In this document: positions 15,672 through 29,538 of the stretch, in pieces
Layout: every line of letters begins with the position of its first letter
How positions within the stretch are numbered: position 1 is the stretch's first letter
NCBI GenBank assembly: GCA_029782355.1
Contig: JAKOUY010000032.1
Coordinates: forward strand, 1-50,021
Length of the DNA: 50,021 nucleotides
From: Actinomycetes bacterium
Lineage (GTDB): Bacteria > Actinomycetota > Acidimicrobiia > Acidimicrobiales > Ilumatobacteraceae
Direction of reading: 5' to 3'
The notes under the pieces: generated by a model
Told to the model about the DNA's origin: nothing
Database searches by the model: none
The model's input: the letters and a program-made list of their open reading frames with translations, nothing else
Program-made: the position numbers and the translations under genes

Positions 15672-18600
15672 ATGGCCTCACGTTCCGTGTCCCGCGAGCG
15701 GTACTCGTTCGCCAACCTGACCGAGCCGTTGGAGCTGCCCGACCTGATCGCCATCCAGCGGGAGAGCTTCGCCTGGTTCCTCAACGAGGGCCTCGGCGAG
15801 ACCTTCCGGGACATCTCGCCGATCAAGGACTTCTCCGAGGCCCTGCAGCTCGAGCTGGAGTTCCGCTCCGACGACGAGGATCACAACCCGGGTCCGAAGT
15901 ACACCGCCGAGCACTGCCGCGAGCACGACCTGACCTATTCGACCCAGATCTACGTCGACGCCCGGTTCATGAACCGCAACACCGGCGAGATCAAGGAGCA
16001 GAACGTCTTCCTCGGCGACTTCCCGATGATGACGGACAAGGGCACGTTCATCATCAACGGCACCGAGCGCGTCGTGGTGTCCCAGCTGGTCCGCAGCCCC
16101 GGTGTGATCTTCGAGCCGGGCGAGCGGTTCCGGCTGCGCAACCTGTCCAAGCACCAGCTGGTGAAGGGCACCATCCATCCCTACCGCGGTGAGTGGTTGG
16201 AGTTCGACGTCGAGCACAAGCCGGGCAAGGACGTCACCGCCGGCACCCGCGTCGCCCGCAAGCGCCGGATGGGCATCTTCACCCTGCTGCGCGCCTGCGG
16301 CTACGACGAGGACCACGCTCCGGGCTTCCTGGAGCGCTTCGTCGCCCACTTCGACTTCCTCGAGGGCCAGTGGGAGAAGGAGCGGCACATCGCGCCCACT
16401 CAGAACGAGGCGCTGATCGAGATCTACAAGCGGGCCCGCCCGGGTGAGCCGCCCACGGTGGAGTCGGCCCGGGCCTACTTCCGCAACGCCTTCTTCGAGA
16501 ACCGTCGCTACGACCTGAGCCGCGTCGGGCGCTACAAGCTGGACCGCAAGCTCGGCACCGAGATCGACAAGCTGGACAGCCTGTTCGGCGCCGGCACCCG
16601 CGAGCTGGGCTCGTTCTTCAAGGTCGACAACGACGACCCGAACAAGCGCAACCTCAGCTCCGACCCCGACGACACCGACGTGCTGCGTCCCAACGAGATC
16701 GTCGCGGCCATCAGCTACATGCTCCACCTGGTCAAGCAGGAGCCGGGCTACCGCCTCGACGACCAGGACCACTTCGCCAACCGGCGGATCCGCTCGGTGG
16801 GCGAGCTGATCCAGAACCAGGTGCGCATCGGTCTGAGCCGGATGGAGCGCGTCGTGCGTGAGCGGATGACCACCCAGGACGTCGAGGCGATCACCCCGAC
16901 CACGCTGGTCAACATCCGCCCGGTCGTCGCGGCCATCAAGGAGTTCTTCGGCACCAGCCAACTCTCGCAGTTCATGGACCAGGTCAACCCGCTGTCGGGC
17001 ATGACCCACCGCCGCCGCCTGTCGGCGCTCGGGCCGGGCGGCCTGAGCCGGGAGCGGGCCGGCTTCGAGGTCCGTGACGTGCACTTCAGCCACTACGGCC
17101 GGATGTGCCCGATCGAGACCCCGGAAGGCCCGAACATCGGCCTGATCGGTGCGCTGTCGACCTTTGCCCGGGTCAACCCGTACGGCTTCATCGAGACCCC
17201 CTACCGGGTGGTCAAGAACGGCAAGGTCACCAGTGAGATCCGCTACATGGCCGCCGACGAGGAGGAGAACTACGTCGTCGCCCAGGCCAACACGCCGCTG
17301 AACGCCGACGGGACCTTCAAGGACGACCGGGTGCTGGTCCGCCGCAGCCCGCAGGCCGCCAGCCTGGAGGACCTGCGCAAGATGCTGGAGGCGGAGAGCT
17401 TCTTCGGCGCCACCACCGACATCGCCAGCGTGCCCCCGAGCGAGGTCCAGCTGATGGACGTCAGCCCGAAGCAGATCGTCTCGGTCGGCACGGCGCTGAT
17501 CCCGTTCCTCGAGCACGACGACGCCAACCGGGCGCTGATGGGCGCCAACATGCAGAAGCAGGCCGTGCCGCTGCTGCGCGCCGAGGCGCCCTACATCGGC
17601 ACCGGCATCGAGGACCGCGTCGCTCGCGACTCCGCCGACCTGATCCAGGCGGCCGGCCCGGGCGAGGTCACCGAGGTCAGTGGCTCGTCGGTGACCGTGC
17701 AGTACGCCGAGGGCGGCAAGAAGGTCTACAACCTCAGCAAGTTCCGCCGTTCCAACCAGGACACCTGCATCAACCACCGGGTCCGGGTCAAGGAGGGCGA
17801 CAAGCTGGCCAAGGGGACGATCATCGCCGACGGCCCGTCCACCGATCACGGCGAGCTGGCCCTCGGCAAGAACCTGCTGGTCGCCCTGATGCCCTGGGAG
17901 GGCTACAACTTCGAGGACGCCATCATCCTGTCCGAGCGGTTGGTCAAGGACGACGTGCTGACCTCGATCCACATCCACGAGCACGAGGTCGACGCCCGGG
18001 ACACCAAGCTCGGCCCGGAGGAGATCAGCCGGGACATCCCCAACCTGTCCGACGACATCCTCCGTGACCTCGACGACCGTGGCATCATCCGCGTCGGCGC
18101 CGAGGTCGGTCCCGGCGACGTCCTGGTGGGCAAGGTCACGCCGAAGGGCGAGACCGAGCTGACCCCCGAGGAGCGCCTGCTGCGGGCGATCTTCGGCGAG
18201 AAGGCCCGTGAGGTGCGCGACACCAGCCTGAAGATGCCCAACGGCGAGCAGGGCAAGGTCATCGACGTCAAGGTCTTCACCCGCGAGGACGGCCACGAGC
18301 TGCCCCCGGGCGTCAACGAGCTGGTCCGGGTGTACGTGGCCCAGAAGCGCAAGATCTCGGTGGGCGACAAGCTGGCCGGTCGCCACGGGAACAAGGGCGT
18401 GATCTCCAAGATCCTGCCGGTCGAGGACATGCCGTACCTGGCCGACGGCACCCCGGTCGACATCATCCTCAACCCGCTCGGCGTGCCGAGCCGGATGAAC
18501 GTCGGCCAGGTGCTCGAAGCCCACCTGGGTTACGCCGCCCGGTGGGGCTGGACCGATCCGCGCTCGGGTCAGCACGTCGGCAACGAGCCGGTGCGCGGCA

Positions 18601-19328
18601 CCGAGTCGAAGACCCGCCCGAACACCCCGCCGGCCACGTTCGTGGCCACGCCGGTGTTCGACGGCGCCCACTGGGACGAGTCCGACGAGGCCGGCGACCA
18701 CCCGACCATCCAGCAGATCCTCGACAACCTGACCCCGGAGTCGGTCGAGGGCAAGCGGTTGATCCAGTCCGACGGCAAGACCACCCTGTACAACGGGCGA
18801 ACCGGCGAGGCCTACGACAACCCGGTGACCGTGGGCTTCATGTACATCCTCAAGCTGGCCCACCTGGTCGACGACAAGATCCACGCCCGCTCGACCGGTC
18901 CGTACTCGATGATCACCCAGCAGCCCCTCGGCGGCAAGGCCCAGTTCGGTGGGCAGCGCTTCGGCGAGATGGAGGTCTGGGCGCTGGAGGCCTATGGCGC
19001 GGCCTACTGCCTGCAGGAACTGCTGACCATCAAGTCCGACGACGTCCTCGGCCGGGTCAAGGTCTACGAGGCCATCGTCAAGGGCGAGAACATCCCCGAG
19101 CCCGGCATCCCGGAGAGCTTCAAGGTGCTCATGAAGGAGATGCAGGCGCTGTGCCTGAACGTCGAGGTCCTGCAGGCCGACGGGGCGCTCATCGAGATGC
19201 GTGACCTCGACGAGGACGTCTACCGCGCCGCCGAGGAGCTGGGCATCGACATCAGCCGCCCCGAGCGCGGCACCGACGAGGACGACCGCGAGCGCGAAGC
19301 CCGCCGGGCGGCCCGCAACACCTACTGA
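15672..19328 (+). CDS. rpoB: DNA-directed RNA polymerase subunit beta
   Basis: 1218-aa catalytic subunit of RNA polymerase. The rifampicin pocket reads [20 protein letters not shown] then LSALGPGG; the common resistance positions are wild-type (D436, H446, S451, matching E. coli D516, H526, S531), but V438 stands where E. coli has N518. Downstream motifs include [20 protein letters not shown] and the C-terminal [23 protein letters not shown] 15672 follows AGGAG by 8 nt. Two promoters of its own (P1, P2) free it from rplKA, from which it is separated by 12.8 kb. rpoC starts 38 bp downstream. Confidence 0.98.
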   Translation: MASRSVSRERYSFANLTEPLELPDLIAIQRESFAWFLNEGLGETFRDISPIKDFSEALQLELEFRSDDEDHNPGPKYTAEHCREHDLTYSTQIYVDARFMNRNTGEIKEQNVFLGDFPMMTDKGTFIINGTERVVVSQLVRSPGVIFEPGERFRLRNLSKHQLVKGTIHPYRGEWLEFDVEHKPGKDVTAGTRVARKRRMGIFTLLRACGYDEDHAPGFLERFVAHFDFLEGQWEKERHIAPTQNEALIEIYKRARPGEPPTVESARAYFRNAFFENRRYDLSRVGRYKLDRKLGTEIDKLDSLFGAGTRELGSFFKVDNDDPNKRNLSSDPDDTDVLRPNEIVAAISYMLHLVKQEPGYRLDDQDHFANRRIRSVGELIQNQVRIGLSRMERVVRERMTTQDVEAITPTTLVNIRPVVAAIKEFFGTSQLSQFMDQVNPLSGMTHRRRLSALGPGGLSRERAGFEVRDVHFSHYGRMCPIETPEGPNIGLIGALSTFARVNPYGFIETPYRVVKNGKVTSEIRYMAADEEENYVVAQANTPLNADGTFKDDRVLVRRSPQAASLEDLRKMLEAESFFGATTDIASVPPSEVQLMDVSPKQIVSVGTALIPFLEHDDANRALMGANMQKQAVPLLRAEAPYIGTGIEDRVARDSADLIQAAGPGEVTEVSGSSVTVQYAEGGKKVYNLSKFRRSNQDTCINHRVRVKEGDKLAKGTIIADGPSTDHGELALGKNLLVALMPWEGYNFEDAIILSERLVKDDVLTSIHIHEHEVDARDTKLGPEEISRDIPNLSDDILRDLDDRGIIRVGAEVGPGDVLVGKVTPKGETELTPEERLLRAIFGEKAREVRDTSLKMPNGEQGKVIDVKVFTREDGHELPPGVNELVRVYVAQKRKISVGDKLAGRHGNKGVISKILPVEDMPYLADGTPVDIILNPLGVPSRMNVGQVLEAHLGYAARWGWTDPRSGQHVGNEPVRGTESKTRPNTPPATFVATPVFDGAHWDESDEAGDHPTIQQILDNLTPESVEGKRLIQSDGKTTLYNGRTGEAYDNPVTVGFMYILKLAHLVDDKIHARSTGPYSMITQQPLGGKAQFGGQRFGEMEVWALEAYGAAYCLQELLTIKSDDVLGRVKVYEAIVKGENIPEPGIPESFKVLMKEMQALCLNVEVLQADGALIEMRDLDEDVYRAAEELGIDISRPERGTDEDDREREARRAARNTY

Positions 19329-19366
19329 GACCGACTGACGACGACGCGAGAGAACGAGGAACGACC

Positions 19367-23263
<3,897 letters not shown>

Positions 23264-23286
23264 GCGCGACGTCGGGGCAACAGACG

Positions 23287-24093
23287 GTGATCGGCGGCGT
23301 GCACAGGCGGGTGCGGAGCGGACTCCGCATGGTCCTGGCGCGCCTCGGCTACCGGCTGGTCCGGGTTCGGCCGGCCCCGCCGCCGGAGTCCCAGCCGGTG
23401 ACCCGGCCGTTCTTCGACCCGCCGCACACCAACCAGGTGCCCGGGTTGGGGGCGCTGTACGAGTTCGTCTTCGGTCCGCGCGAGCACGGCACGGTGGTGG
23501 ACGTCGGGGCCTATGACGGGCTGACGATGAGCAACGCCTCGTGCCTGATCGAGCGGGGCTGGTCGGCGGTGCTCGTCGAGCCGGTGTCCGCCTTCGCCGA
23601 GCAGTGCCGCCAGCGCTACGCCGGCCACCCGGCCGTGCAGGTGGTCGAGGCGGCCTGTGCCGCGGCGCCGGGCACGCAGACCGCCCACGTCGCCGGGGGG
23701 CTGTCGACGCTGGATGCCGACCAACTGGACGAGTACCGGCAGCACGACTGGTCGCGTCACGTCGTGGCCGGGGCGGTCCCCGAGACGGTGTCGGTGCGGA
23801 CCCTCGACTCGATCCTCGACGAGTGCGACGTACAACCCGGCTTCGACGTGCTGAGCGTCGACGTCGAGGGCTACGAAGGTCACGTCCTGGCCGGCTTCGA
23901 CCTCGGCCGGTGGCGGCCGCGCTTGATGATCTGGGAGCTCCAGGACACCAGCCCGAGCCACGCCCTGCACCGCACCGACGCCATCGCCATCGCCGATCGC
24001 ATCGGCGCGGCCGGCTACCGGATCGTCTACAAGGACCCGATCAACACGATCTTCATCCGCCGCGATGCGGATCTGCCTGGCACCGGGAGCTGA
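23287..24093 (+). CDS. FkbM-family methyltransferase
   Basis: 268 aa. FkbM-type SAM fold: VVDVGAYDGLTMSNASCLIE, acidic LVEPVSAFAEQC, RTLDSILDE and FDVLSVDVEGYEGHVLAGFD. These enzymes O-methylate sugars or polyketides; the neighbouring GT4 suggests a glycan. GTG 23287 is taken as start; ATG 23328 is in frame and also possible. It lies 23 bp after rpoC. Its stop is overlapped by the CTG start proposed for the GT4 gene. Confidence 0.85.
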   Translation: MIGGVHRRVRSGLRMVLARLGYRLVRVRPAPPPESQPVTRPFFDPPHTNQVPGLGALYEFVFGPREHGTVVDVGAYDGLTMSNASCLIERGWSAVLVEPVSAFAEQCRQRYAGHPAVQVVEAACAAAPGTQTAHVAGGLSTLDADQLDEYRQHDWSRHVVAGAVPETVSVRTLDSILDECDVQPGFDVLSVDVEGYEGHVLAGFDLGRWRPRLMIWELQDTSPSHALHRTDAIAIADRIGAAGYRIVYKDPINTIFIRRDADLPGTGS

Positions 24094-25382
24094 CCATCAG
24101 GCGCCCCCGCCCACCGTTCGGGATCAACCTGTTCGGCTACCTCTCCAGCGGCGCCGGTCTGGGCGTGGCCGCCCGCCACACCCTGGCGCTGCTCGAGACG
24201 ACCGGCGTCCCCGTCGCGGTCGTCGACCTCGAGTCGGGCCTCGGTCGCCGCGGCCACCACGCCGTCGACGGCGCCGCCGACGGGGCGCGGCTGCCGTACG
24301 CCGTCAACCTGTTCCACATCAACCCCCTGGAAGCGAGCGCCCAGTTCGATCGCCGCTTCCGGCTGTGGTCCCGCGACCGGCTGAACGTCATGGTGCCCTA
24401 CTGGGAGCTGAGCCGGCTGCCTCCGAGTTGGACACCGGTGTTGGCGGCGATGGACATCGTGCTGGCACCGTCCGGCTTCGTCCGTGACGCCGTGGAGACC
24501 TGCGTACCCGGCGTGCGCTGCATCGACTACCCGCAGCTGCTCAGCCTGCCGGCCGGGATCCGCCCGGATCGACAGCGGTGGGGGTTCGCCGACGACCAGT
24601 TCGTCGTGGTCTCGGCGTTCGACGTGGACTCGGTCATCGAGCGCAAGAACCCGTTCGGCATGGTCGAGGCCTTCCTGCGGGCCTTCCCCGAGGACGCCGA
24701 CGTCCGGTTGGTGCTGAAGGTCAACTACTCGCCCGAGCGAGGTCTCGACGGCTCGCCGGGGTTCGTCGCCCTCCGTGACCGGGTTGCCGACGAGCCGCGA
24801 GTCCGACTGATGCCCACCGTCCTGCCGTACGACGATGTCCTCAGCCTGTACGCCAGTGCCGACGTCGTCGCCTCGCTGCACCGCAGTGAAGGCCTCGGCC
24901 TGTCGCTGATGGAGGCGATGGTGCTCGGCGTGCCCGTGCTGGCCACCGGTTACTCCGGCAACGTCGACTTCATGACCGAGGACAACTCGATGTTGATCCC
25001 CTACCGGCTGATCGACGTCGACACCGCGTACCGCGGCTACCAGCAGGCCGCCGAGGAAGGCGCCCAGTGGGCTGAGCCGGACCTCGACGCTGCCGCGGCG
25101 GCATTGCGTCGCCTGCACGACGACGGCGACCTGCGCCGACGGCTGGTGGAGCAGGCCAAGACCGACGTCGAGACCCGCCAACGCCAGGCGATGGACGGCC
25201 ATGCCTTCGGCGAACTTCGTGTGCTGGTCGACGACCCGGCGGTGTGGGCTGCCCACCGCGAGCGTCGCCGTCAGCTGCTACGAGCCTCGGCGACGCGGGT
25301 CCATCGACGAACCGTCCGCCAGTCGAAGCGGGTGGTGGTCCGTGGGCTGCGCCGAACGGGGCTGCGCCGCGACCCGAGCTAG
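24090..25382 (+). CDS. Glycosyltransferase, GT4 type, probable CTG start
   Basis: About 430 aa. The N-terminal glycine loop INLFGYLSSGAGLGVAARH and later FVVVSAFDVDSVIERKNPFG, SLHRSEGLGLSLMEAMVLG and VLATGYSGNVDFM are GT4 hallmarks. No ATG, GTG or TTG lies in frame between the gene's natural N-terminus and the open frame inside the FkbM gene; the first GTG (24165) would cut the glycine loop. CTG 24090 overlaps the FkbM stop by 4 bp (CTGA), the same geometry as the ATGA/GTGA overlaps elsewhere here, so I take it as the start. A frameshift or sequence error joining it to FkbM is the alternative. Confidence 0.8.
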   Translation: MTIRRPRPPFGINLFGYLSSGAGLGVAARHTLALLETTGVPVAVVDLESGLGRRGHHAVDGAADGARLPYAVNLFHINPLEASAQFDRRFRLWSRDRLNVMVPYWELSRLPPSWTPVLAAMDIVLAPSGFVRDAVETCVPGVRCIDYPQLLSLPAGIRPDRQRWGFADDQFVVVSAFDVDSVIERKNPFGMVEAFLRAFPEDADVRLVLKVNYSPERGLDGSPGFVALRDRVADEPRVRLMPTVLPYDDVLSLYASADVVASLHRSEGLGLSLMEAMVLGVPVLATGYSGNVDFMTEDNSMLIPYRLIDVDTAYRGYQQAAEEGAQWAEPDLDAAAAALRRLHDDGDLRRRLVEQAKTDVETRQRQAMDGHAFGELRVLVDDPAVWAAHRERRRQLLRASATRVHRRTVRQSKRVVVRGLRRTGLRRDPS

Positions 25383-26227
25383 AAGGACGGCGTACCGCGA
25401 GTGTCGCGGCGGGGCACACTCGGCGGGGCCTTGCGGATGACCACCATGCTGTCGGAGAAGGAGATCTCCGACGCCGAGGTGCCCGCCGGAAGCACGACGG
25501 GCGCATGGCCGTGGGCCCAGCTGTTGACGTCGTCGACCATCTGCTTGGCGACTTCGACGAAGGCGCCGCGGCGCCCCAGACCACCGCCGTACCTCGTCCA
25601 GTAGCTGGTGTGCAGGTCTTCGACGACGTAGAGGCCGCCCTCGGACAGCAGCGGGTACAGCGTGTCGAAGGAGATCCGCTGGTGCGCGGCGTGGTGACTG
25701 CCGTCGTCGAGCACCAGATCGACCCCGCCCATCTCCTCCACGACCCGGCGCAGAAACGCCGGATCGGCCTGCGACCCGATGCGGATCATCAGATCGTGGT
25801 CGTCGATCGTTTCGCAGCGTGGATCGATGTCCACTCCGGCGATGACCGCGTCCGGACCGAAGTAGTTCCGCCACAGCTGCAGCGATCCGCCGTGGTACAC
25901 GCCGATCTCCAGCAGGCGCAGCGGCCGCCGTGACCCGTCGGGCAGCACGAAGCCGTCGCGCCACGGGGCGAAGTGCCGGTCGTAGGCCGGGAAGTAGTGC
26001 AGCCACTTGTCGACCAGCCGGCCACGGTGATCGAGGAACCGGCTGCCGAGCTCCGAACGCCGCAGGTCGGGGTGGTCACCGCGATCCCACCGTTCCGCCG
26101 ATTCCCGATCGGTCCACCCGCGAGCGCGATGGACGACCTGCCGAGCACGTCGCCGGGTGCGTCCCACGACCCGCCGGGTGCGCCGAGCCAGGCGGCGAAC
26201 GCCTCCCACGTCGGAACTCGCCGCCAT
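25379..26227 (-). CDS. SAM-dependent methyltransferase (CmcI/rhamnosyl O-methyltransferase type)
   Basis: 282 aa. An Arg-rich N-terminus of about 45 residues is followed by [47 protein letters not shown] and [14 protein letters not shown], the pattern of O-methyltransferases acting on rhamnose or macrolide sugars and of CmcI. ATG 26227 is supported by TAGGCT 6 nt upstream. It is convergent with the GT4 (4-bp overlap of stops at 25379-25382) and divergent from the thymidine phosphorylase gene. Confidence 0.85.
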   Translation of the reverse strand: MAASSDVGGVRRLARRTRRVVGRTRRRARQVVHRARGWTDRESAERWDRGDHPDLRRSELGSRFLDHRGRLVDKWLHYFPAYDRHFAPWRDGFVLPDGSRRPLRLLEIGVYHGGSLQLWRNYFGPDAVIAGVDIDPRCETIDDHDLMIRIGSQADPAFLRRVVEEMGGVDLVLDDGSHHAAHQRISFDTLYPLLSEGGLYVVEDLHTSYWTRYGGGLGRRGAFVEVAKQMVDDVNSWAHGHAPVVLPAGTSASEISFSDSMVVIRKAPPSVPRRDTRGTPSF

Positions 26228-26233
26228 CTCCCC

Positions 26234-26239
26234 AGCCTA
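26234..26239 (-). promoter_or_regulatory. -10 box of methyltransferase (leaderless type)
   Basis: TAGGCT on the minus strand, 6 nt before ATG 26227. Confidence 0.55.
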
Positions 26240-26289
26240 GACCCGCTGCCACCGGGCACGGCCGATGCCCGGCCGCTCGCGGTCCTGCG

Positions 26290-26295
26290 TACATT
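26290..26295 (+). promoter_or_regulatory. -10 box of thymidine phosphorylase gene (leaderless type)
   Basis: TACATT, 6 nt before GTG 26302. Confidence 0.55.
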
Positions 26296-26301
26296 GGCGG
26301 G

Positions 26302-27609
26302 GTGCTGCCCCAGGAGATCGTCCGCGCCAAACGAGACGGTGCCCAACTGCCGGCGACGGCCATCGCCGAGTTCGTCGACGGCATCGTCAGTGGATCGGTC
26401 TCGGAAGGCCAGGCGGCGGCGTTCGCCATGGCCGTGTTCTTCCGCGGCCTCGACGTGGCCGAGCGCGTCGCCCTCACCACGGCGATGACCAGAAGCGGAC
26501 GCACGCTGCGTTGGGATCTGCCCGGCCCCGTCGTCGACAAGCACTCCACTGGTGGTGTCGGCGACACGGTGAGCTTGATGCTGGCGCCCATGGTGGCGGC
26601 CTGTGGTGGGTTCGTGCCGATGATCTCCGGACGCGGCCTCGGCCACACCGGTGGTACCTACGACAAGTTCGAGTCGATCCCCGGGTACCGAGCCGATCCC
26701 CCGATCGAGACCTTCCAGCGGGTGGTGACCAAGGTCGGCTGCGCCGTGATCGGCCAAACGCCCGACCTGGCGCCCGCCGACAAGCGCCTCTATGCCATCC
26801 GCGACGTGACCGCCACCGTCGAGAGCATCGGGCTGATCACCGCGTCGATCCTGTCCAAGAAGCTCGCCGCCGGCCTCGACGCCTTGGCCATGGACGTCAA
26901 GTTCGGCAACGGGGCGTTCATGCCCCGCCGCAGCGACGGCAGCGAACTGGCTCGCTCGATCGTCGACGTCGCCAACGGAGCCGGCACCCGGACCCGGGCG
27001 CTGCTGACCGACATGAACCAGCCCTTGGCGTCAGCGGCCGGCAACGCCGTCGAGGTCGCCCTCGCCGCCGACTACCTGACCGGGGTCCGGCGCGAGCCAC
27101 GCCTGCACGCCGTGACCATCGAGCTGGGGGCGGAGATGCTGGTGCTGGGCAAGCTGGCCCGGACCCTGCCGGCGGCGCGACGCCGGCTGCAGGCTGCGCT
27201 CGACGACGGAACGGCAGCCGAGCGCTTCGAACGGATGGTCGCCGCCCTCGGCGGCCCGAAGCGAGTGCTGGCCGATCCGTGGCGGTTCCTGCCTCGTGCC
27301 CCGCTGCAGCGTGCCGTGTACCCCGAGCGCACCGGCACCGTCACGGCGATCGATACCCGGGCCGTCGGATTGGTGGTGGTGTCCATCGGCGGTGGCCGGA
27401 CCCGGCCGCAGGATCCGGTCGACCACGCCGTCGGGCTGACCGAGCTGGCCGGGCTCGGCGAACCGGTCGGCCCCGACCGCCCGCTGGCGGTGGTCCACGC
27501 CAGGACGGAGCAGCAGATCGCCGCAGCCGCCGCCGGCCTGCGCGCCGCATACCGTCTGGGCGGACGCCGAGCGGCGGTCGGCGACCCCATCGCCGAACGG
27601 ATCGGGTGA
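26302..27609 (+). CDS. deoA: Thymidine/pyrimidine-nucleoside phosphorylase
   Basis: 435 aa. Phosphorolysis of thymidine, deoxyuridine or related nucleosides to base and (deoxy)ribose 1-phosphate. Phosphate site [10 protein letters not shown] (80-89); family signature [16 protein letters not shown] (109-124); then [18 protein letters not shown]. Length is normal. GTG 26302 is chosen over the long open frame upstream because of the -10 box 6 nt before it and because the protein then starts as the family does. It overlaps the next ORF by 4 bp (GTGA). DeoC, which uses the product after mutase action, is encoded in the same unit. A pyrimidine phosphorylase of wider range (pdp) cannot be excluded. 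Confidence 0.88.
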   Translation: MLPQEIVRAKRDGAQLPATAIAEFVDGIVSGSVSEGQAAAFAMAVFFRGLDVAERVALTTAMTRSGRTLRWDLPGPVVDKHSTGGVGDTVSLMLAPMVAACGGFVPMISGRGLGHTGGTYDKFESIPGYRADPPIETFQRVVTKVGCAVIGQTPDLAPADKRLYAIRDVTATVESIGLITASILSKKLAAGLDALAMDVKFGNGAFMPRRSDGSELARSIVDVANGAGTRTRALLTDMNQPLASAAGNAVEVALAADYLTGVRREPRLHAVTIELGAEMLVLGKLARTLPAARRRLQAALDDGTAAERFERMVAALGGPKRVLADPWRFLPRAPLQRAVYPERTGTVTAIDTRAVGLVVVSIGGGRTRPQDPVDHAVGLTELAGLGEPVGPDRPLAVVHARTEQQIAAAAAGLRAAYRLGGRRAAVGDPIAERIG

Positions 27610-29372
27610 GTACGAGGACACCGATGGCGGATCCAACTCGGCGGCGGGGATCGATCAGTGCCGTGGTGCTGCTGTACCGCAACTGGCCCGGCGTGCGCGC
27701 CACGATCGACTCACTGCTGGCGCAAGGGACGGCCATCGCCGAGATCGTCGTCGTCGACCAAGAGGGGACCGCCGGGACCCCGGCGCCGATCGAGTCGGCC
27801 TACCCGTCGGTCCGGGTGATCCGCCCGACGGTCAACGGCGGGTACGGGGCCGGCATGAACGCCGGGGTGGCGGCGACCGACCCGTCGAGCGACGCCGTGT
27901 TGCTGGTGACCCATGACTGCCTGGTGGGTGCTGGCTGCGTGGAGCGCCTGGCCGATCTGCTGTGGTCGGCGGACGACATTGGCGCAGCTGGCCCGGTGCT
28001 GTGCTGGCGATCGCGGCCCGGTGCGGTGTTCTCCGGCGGCGGGCGGATCGACGCCGACGGACTGCCCAGCCACCGGTGGGCCGACGACCGACTGGTCACG
28101 CACCTCCGCCGACCGACCGCCGACCCTGAGTGGTTGGACGGGGCCTGCATCCTGGTCCGCTCGGCGGCATTCGATCGGATCGGCGGGTTCGACCCCGCGT
28201 ACTTCCTGTACTTCGAGGACGCCGACTTCGGACTGCGCCTGCGCCGCGCCGGGTGGCGCGTGGCGGTGGCTCCTGGCGCCCTGGCCTGGCAGGAACCGGC
28301 CGACAGCCTCCCGGTCGCCCTGTGGGTCCGCAACCGGCTGCGCTTCCTGCGCACCCACGGCACGGCTGCCCAGCGGCGCGCCGAGCTTCGCCGCGCCGCC
28401 GCTGCCGCGGGACGCGGCGTCCGGTTCGGCGCCCGGCGGCTCGACCGCGGCCCGCTGCGACGGGCAGCCGCCCGGCTGTACGGTGTGCTGGCCGCCTACC
28501 TGCCAATCGACCCGGTCCGCCTGGCGAGGCGCGGATCCCGACACCAACGACCGGGCGGTCGGTGGGATGCCACGGTGCGGCCGCCGATCCATCCGCTCAC
28601 GAGACCCGAGGAGCAATCTGTGACGAACACCGCCCAGCGCATCCTGGCGCTGATCGACCTCACCAACCTCGACCCGCAGGCCACGGCGGCGGACATCGAG
28701 CGGCTGTGTGCCGACGCCCTGACGGTGCATGGCCCGGTGGCCGCGGTCTGCGTGTGGCCGGCTTTCGTCGCCCAGTGCGTGCACCTGCTGGGCGCCAGCG
28801 GCGTGCGCGTCGCCACGGTCGTCAACTTTCCCGACGGCGGAGAGGACGTCGAGGCCGTGGTCGCCGCGACCCGCCAGGCGGTGGCCGACGGCGCCGACGA
28901 GATCGACGTGGTGATCCCGTACCGAGCCCTGCTGCGCGGTGACAGCGTGGCCGTCATCGAGTTGGTCGACGCCGTGGTCAACGCTGCCGGGAGCGCACAC
29001 GTCAAGGCGATCCTCGAGACGGGCGAGCTCCCGGACCAGCCCACCGTGGCCCGCGCCACCGAGTTGGCCATCGCCGCCGGGGCCGCCTTCGTCAAGACGT
29101 CCACCGGGACCACGCCGGTCTCGGCCACTCCCGAGGCCGCGCACACCATGCTGGAGGTGATTCACGGCGCCGGCCGGCCGGTCGGGCTGAAGCCCTCCGG
29201 CGGGATCCGCACGGTCGGTCAGGCGGCGGTCTACCTCGACCTGGCCGACCAGGTGATGGGCGCCTCGTGGGCCACGCCGGACACCTTCCGGATCGGCGCC
29301 AGCAGCCTGCTGCGCGACGTGCTCGCCCATCTCGGCGAGCCGGGCGATGAAACGCCGACGGCACCCCGCTAG
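27606..29372 (+). CDS. GT2 glycosyltransferase ORF fused in frame to DeoC
   Basis: One uninterrupted 588-codon frame. Residues 1 to about 310 are a rhamnosyltransferase-like GT2: [49 protein letters not shown], then [20 protein letters not shown] and [17 protein letters not shown] proline/arginine-rich linker (about 310-338) leads straight into complete DeoC. GTG 27606 overlaps the deoA stop by 4 bp; ATG 27624 is an in-frame alternative. Either a bifunctional fusion is made or the GT2 gene has lost its stop. The internal DeoC start has its own ribosome site (listed separately). Confidence 0.8.
   Translation: MSTRTPMADPTRRRGSISAVVLLYRNWPGVRATIDSLLAQGTAIAEIVVVDQEGTAGTPAPIESAYPSVRVIRPTVNGGYGAGMNAGVAATDPSSDAVLLVTHDCLVGAGCVERLADLLWSADDIGAAGPVLCWRSRPGAVFSGGGRIDADGLPSHRWADDRLVTHLRRPTADPEWLDGACILVRSAAFDRIGGFDPAYFLYFEDADFGLRLRRAGWRVAVAPGALAWQEPADSLPVALWVRNRLRFLRTHGTAAQRRAELRRAAAAAGRGVRFGARRLDRGPLRRAAARLYGVLAAYLPIDPVRLARRGSRHQRPGGRWDATVRPPIHPLTRPEEQSVTNTAQRILALIDLTNLDPQATAADIERLCADALTVHGPVAAVCVWPAFVAQCVHLLGASGVRVATVVNFPDGGEDVEAVVAATRQAVADGADEIDVVIPYRALLRGDSVAVIELVDAVVNAAGSAHVKAILETGELPDQPTVARATELAIAAGAAFVKTSTGTTPVSATPEAAHTMLEVIHGAGRPVGLKPSGGIRTVGQAAVYLDLADQVMGASWATPDTFRIGASSLLRDVLAHLGEPGDETPTAPR
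28620..29372 (+). CDS. deoC: Deoxyribose-phosphate aldolase (internal start)
   Basis: 250 aa. Splits 2-deoxyribose 5-phosphate into acetaldehyde and glyceraldehyde 3-phosphate. Catalytic residues are present: D96 (ADEIDVV), K129 ([11 protein letters not shown]), Schiff-base K159 (FVKTSTGTT) and K191 ([10 protein letters not shown]), by alignment to E. coli D102, K137, K167 and K201. GTG 28620 is preceded by GAGGAG at 7-nt spacing, so it can be made alone, though the frame upstream stays open through the GT2. With deoA it forms a deoxynucleoside salvage pair. Its stop codon overlaps the predicted -10 box for rplJ. Confidence 0.9.
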   Translation: MTNTAQRILALIDLTNLDPQATAADIERLCADALTVHGPVAAVCVWPAFVAQCVHLLGASGVRVATVVNFPDGGEDVEAVVAATRQAVADGADEIDVVIPYRALLRGDSVAVIELVDAVVNAAGSAHVKAILETGELPDQPTVARATELAIAAGAAFVKTSTGTTPVSATPEAAHTMLEVIHGAGRPVGLKPSGGIRTVGQAAVYLDLADQVMGASWATPDTFRIGASSLLRDVLAHLGEPGDETPTAPR

Positions 29373-29375
29373 CCT
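29347..29375 (+). promoter_or_regulatory. Candidate rplJL promoter
   Basis: ATGAAA (29347-29352), 17-nt spacer, TAGCCT (29370-29375), overlapping the deoC stop. The predicted start near 29382 would transcribe the whole L10 leader. Confidence 0.5.
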
Positions 29376-29397
29376 GGTCGCCCACAACACAAACCCG

Positions 29398-29465
29398 GTC
29401 GCTCGCCGAAGACCGCTGGTCCCGCTCGCGGGGTAATGATCTCGAATCGCCAGCCGAGGTGGATG
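29398..29465 (+). ncRNA. Ribosomal protein L10 leader
   Basis: The sequence runs GCCGAAGACCGCTGG ... a CCCGC/GCGGG hairpin ... GGTAATGATC ... CGCCAGCCGAGGTGG, with GCTGG and CCAGC pairing to close it. This is the kink-turn layout of the L10 leader, where L10(L12)4 binds its own mRNA to repress rplJL. It lies 75-140 nt upstream of rplJ, as expected. Confidence 0.75.
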
Positions 29466-29490
29466 TCGCTGGAGCCCTCCTGCTCCTCGC

Positions 29491-29512
29491 GGTGTTCGCT
29501 CATGCGAGCACC
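29491..29512 (+). promoter_or_regulatory. Second hairpin in rplJ leader
   Basis: GGTGTTCGC (29491-29499), loop TCAT, GCGAGCACC (29504-29512): nine pairs including one T-G. It ends 14 nt before the strong AAGGAGGT ribosome site; it could attenuate or mask rplJ expression. Confidence 0.5.
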
Positions 29513-29538
29513 CCGAGTCGAAGCGGAAGGAGGTGTAC

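Noticed and set aside
15678-18884. 1068-codon minus-strand open frame opposite rpoB
   Set aside because: Its Val/Leu/Asp/Gly-rich protein is the shadow of GC-rich codons; rpoB is certain on the plus strand.
23541-24089. Upstream extension of the GT4 frame into the FkbM gene
   Set aside because: The sequence is Arg/Pro-rich shadow coding and FkbM is clear in the other frame.
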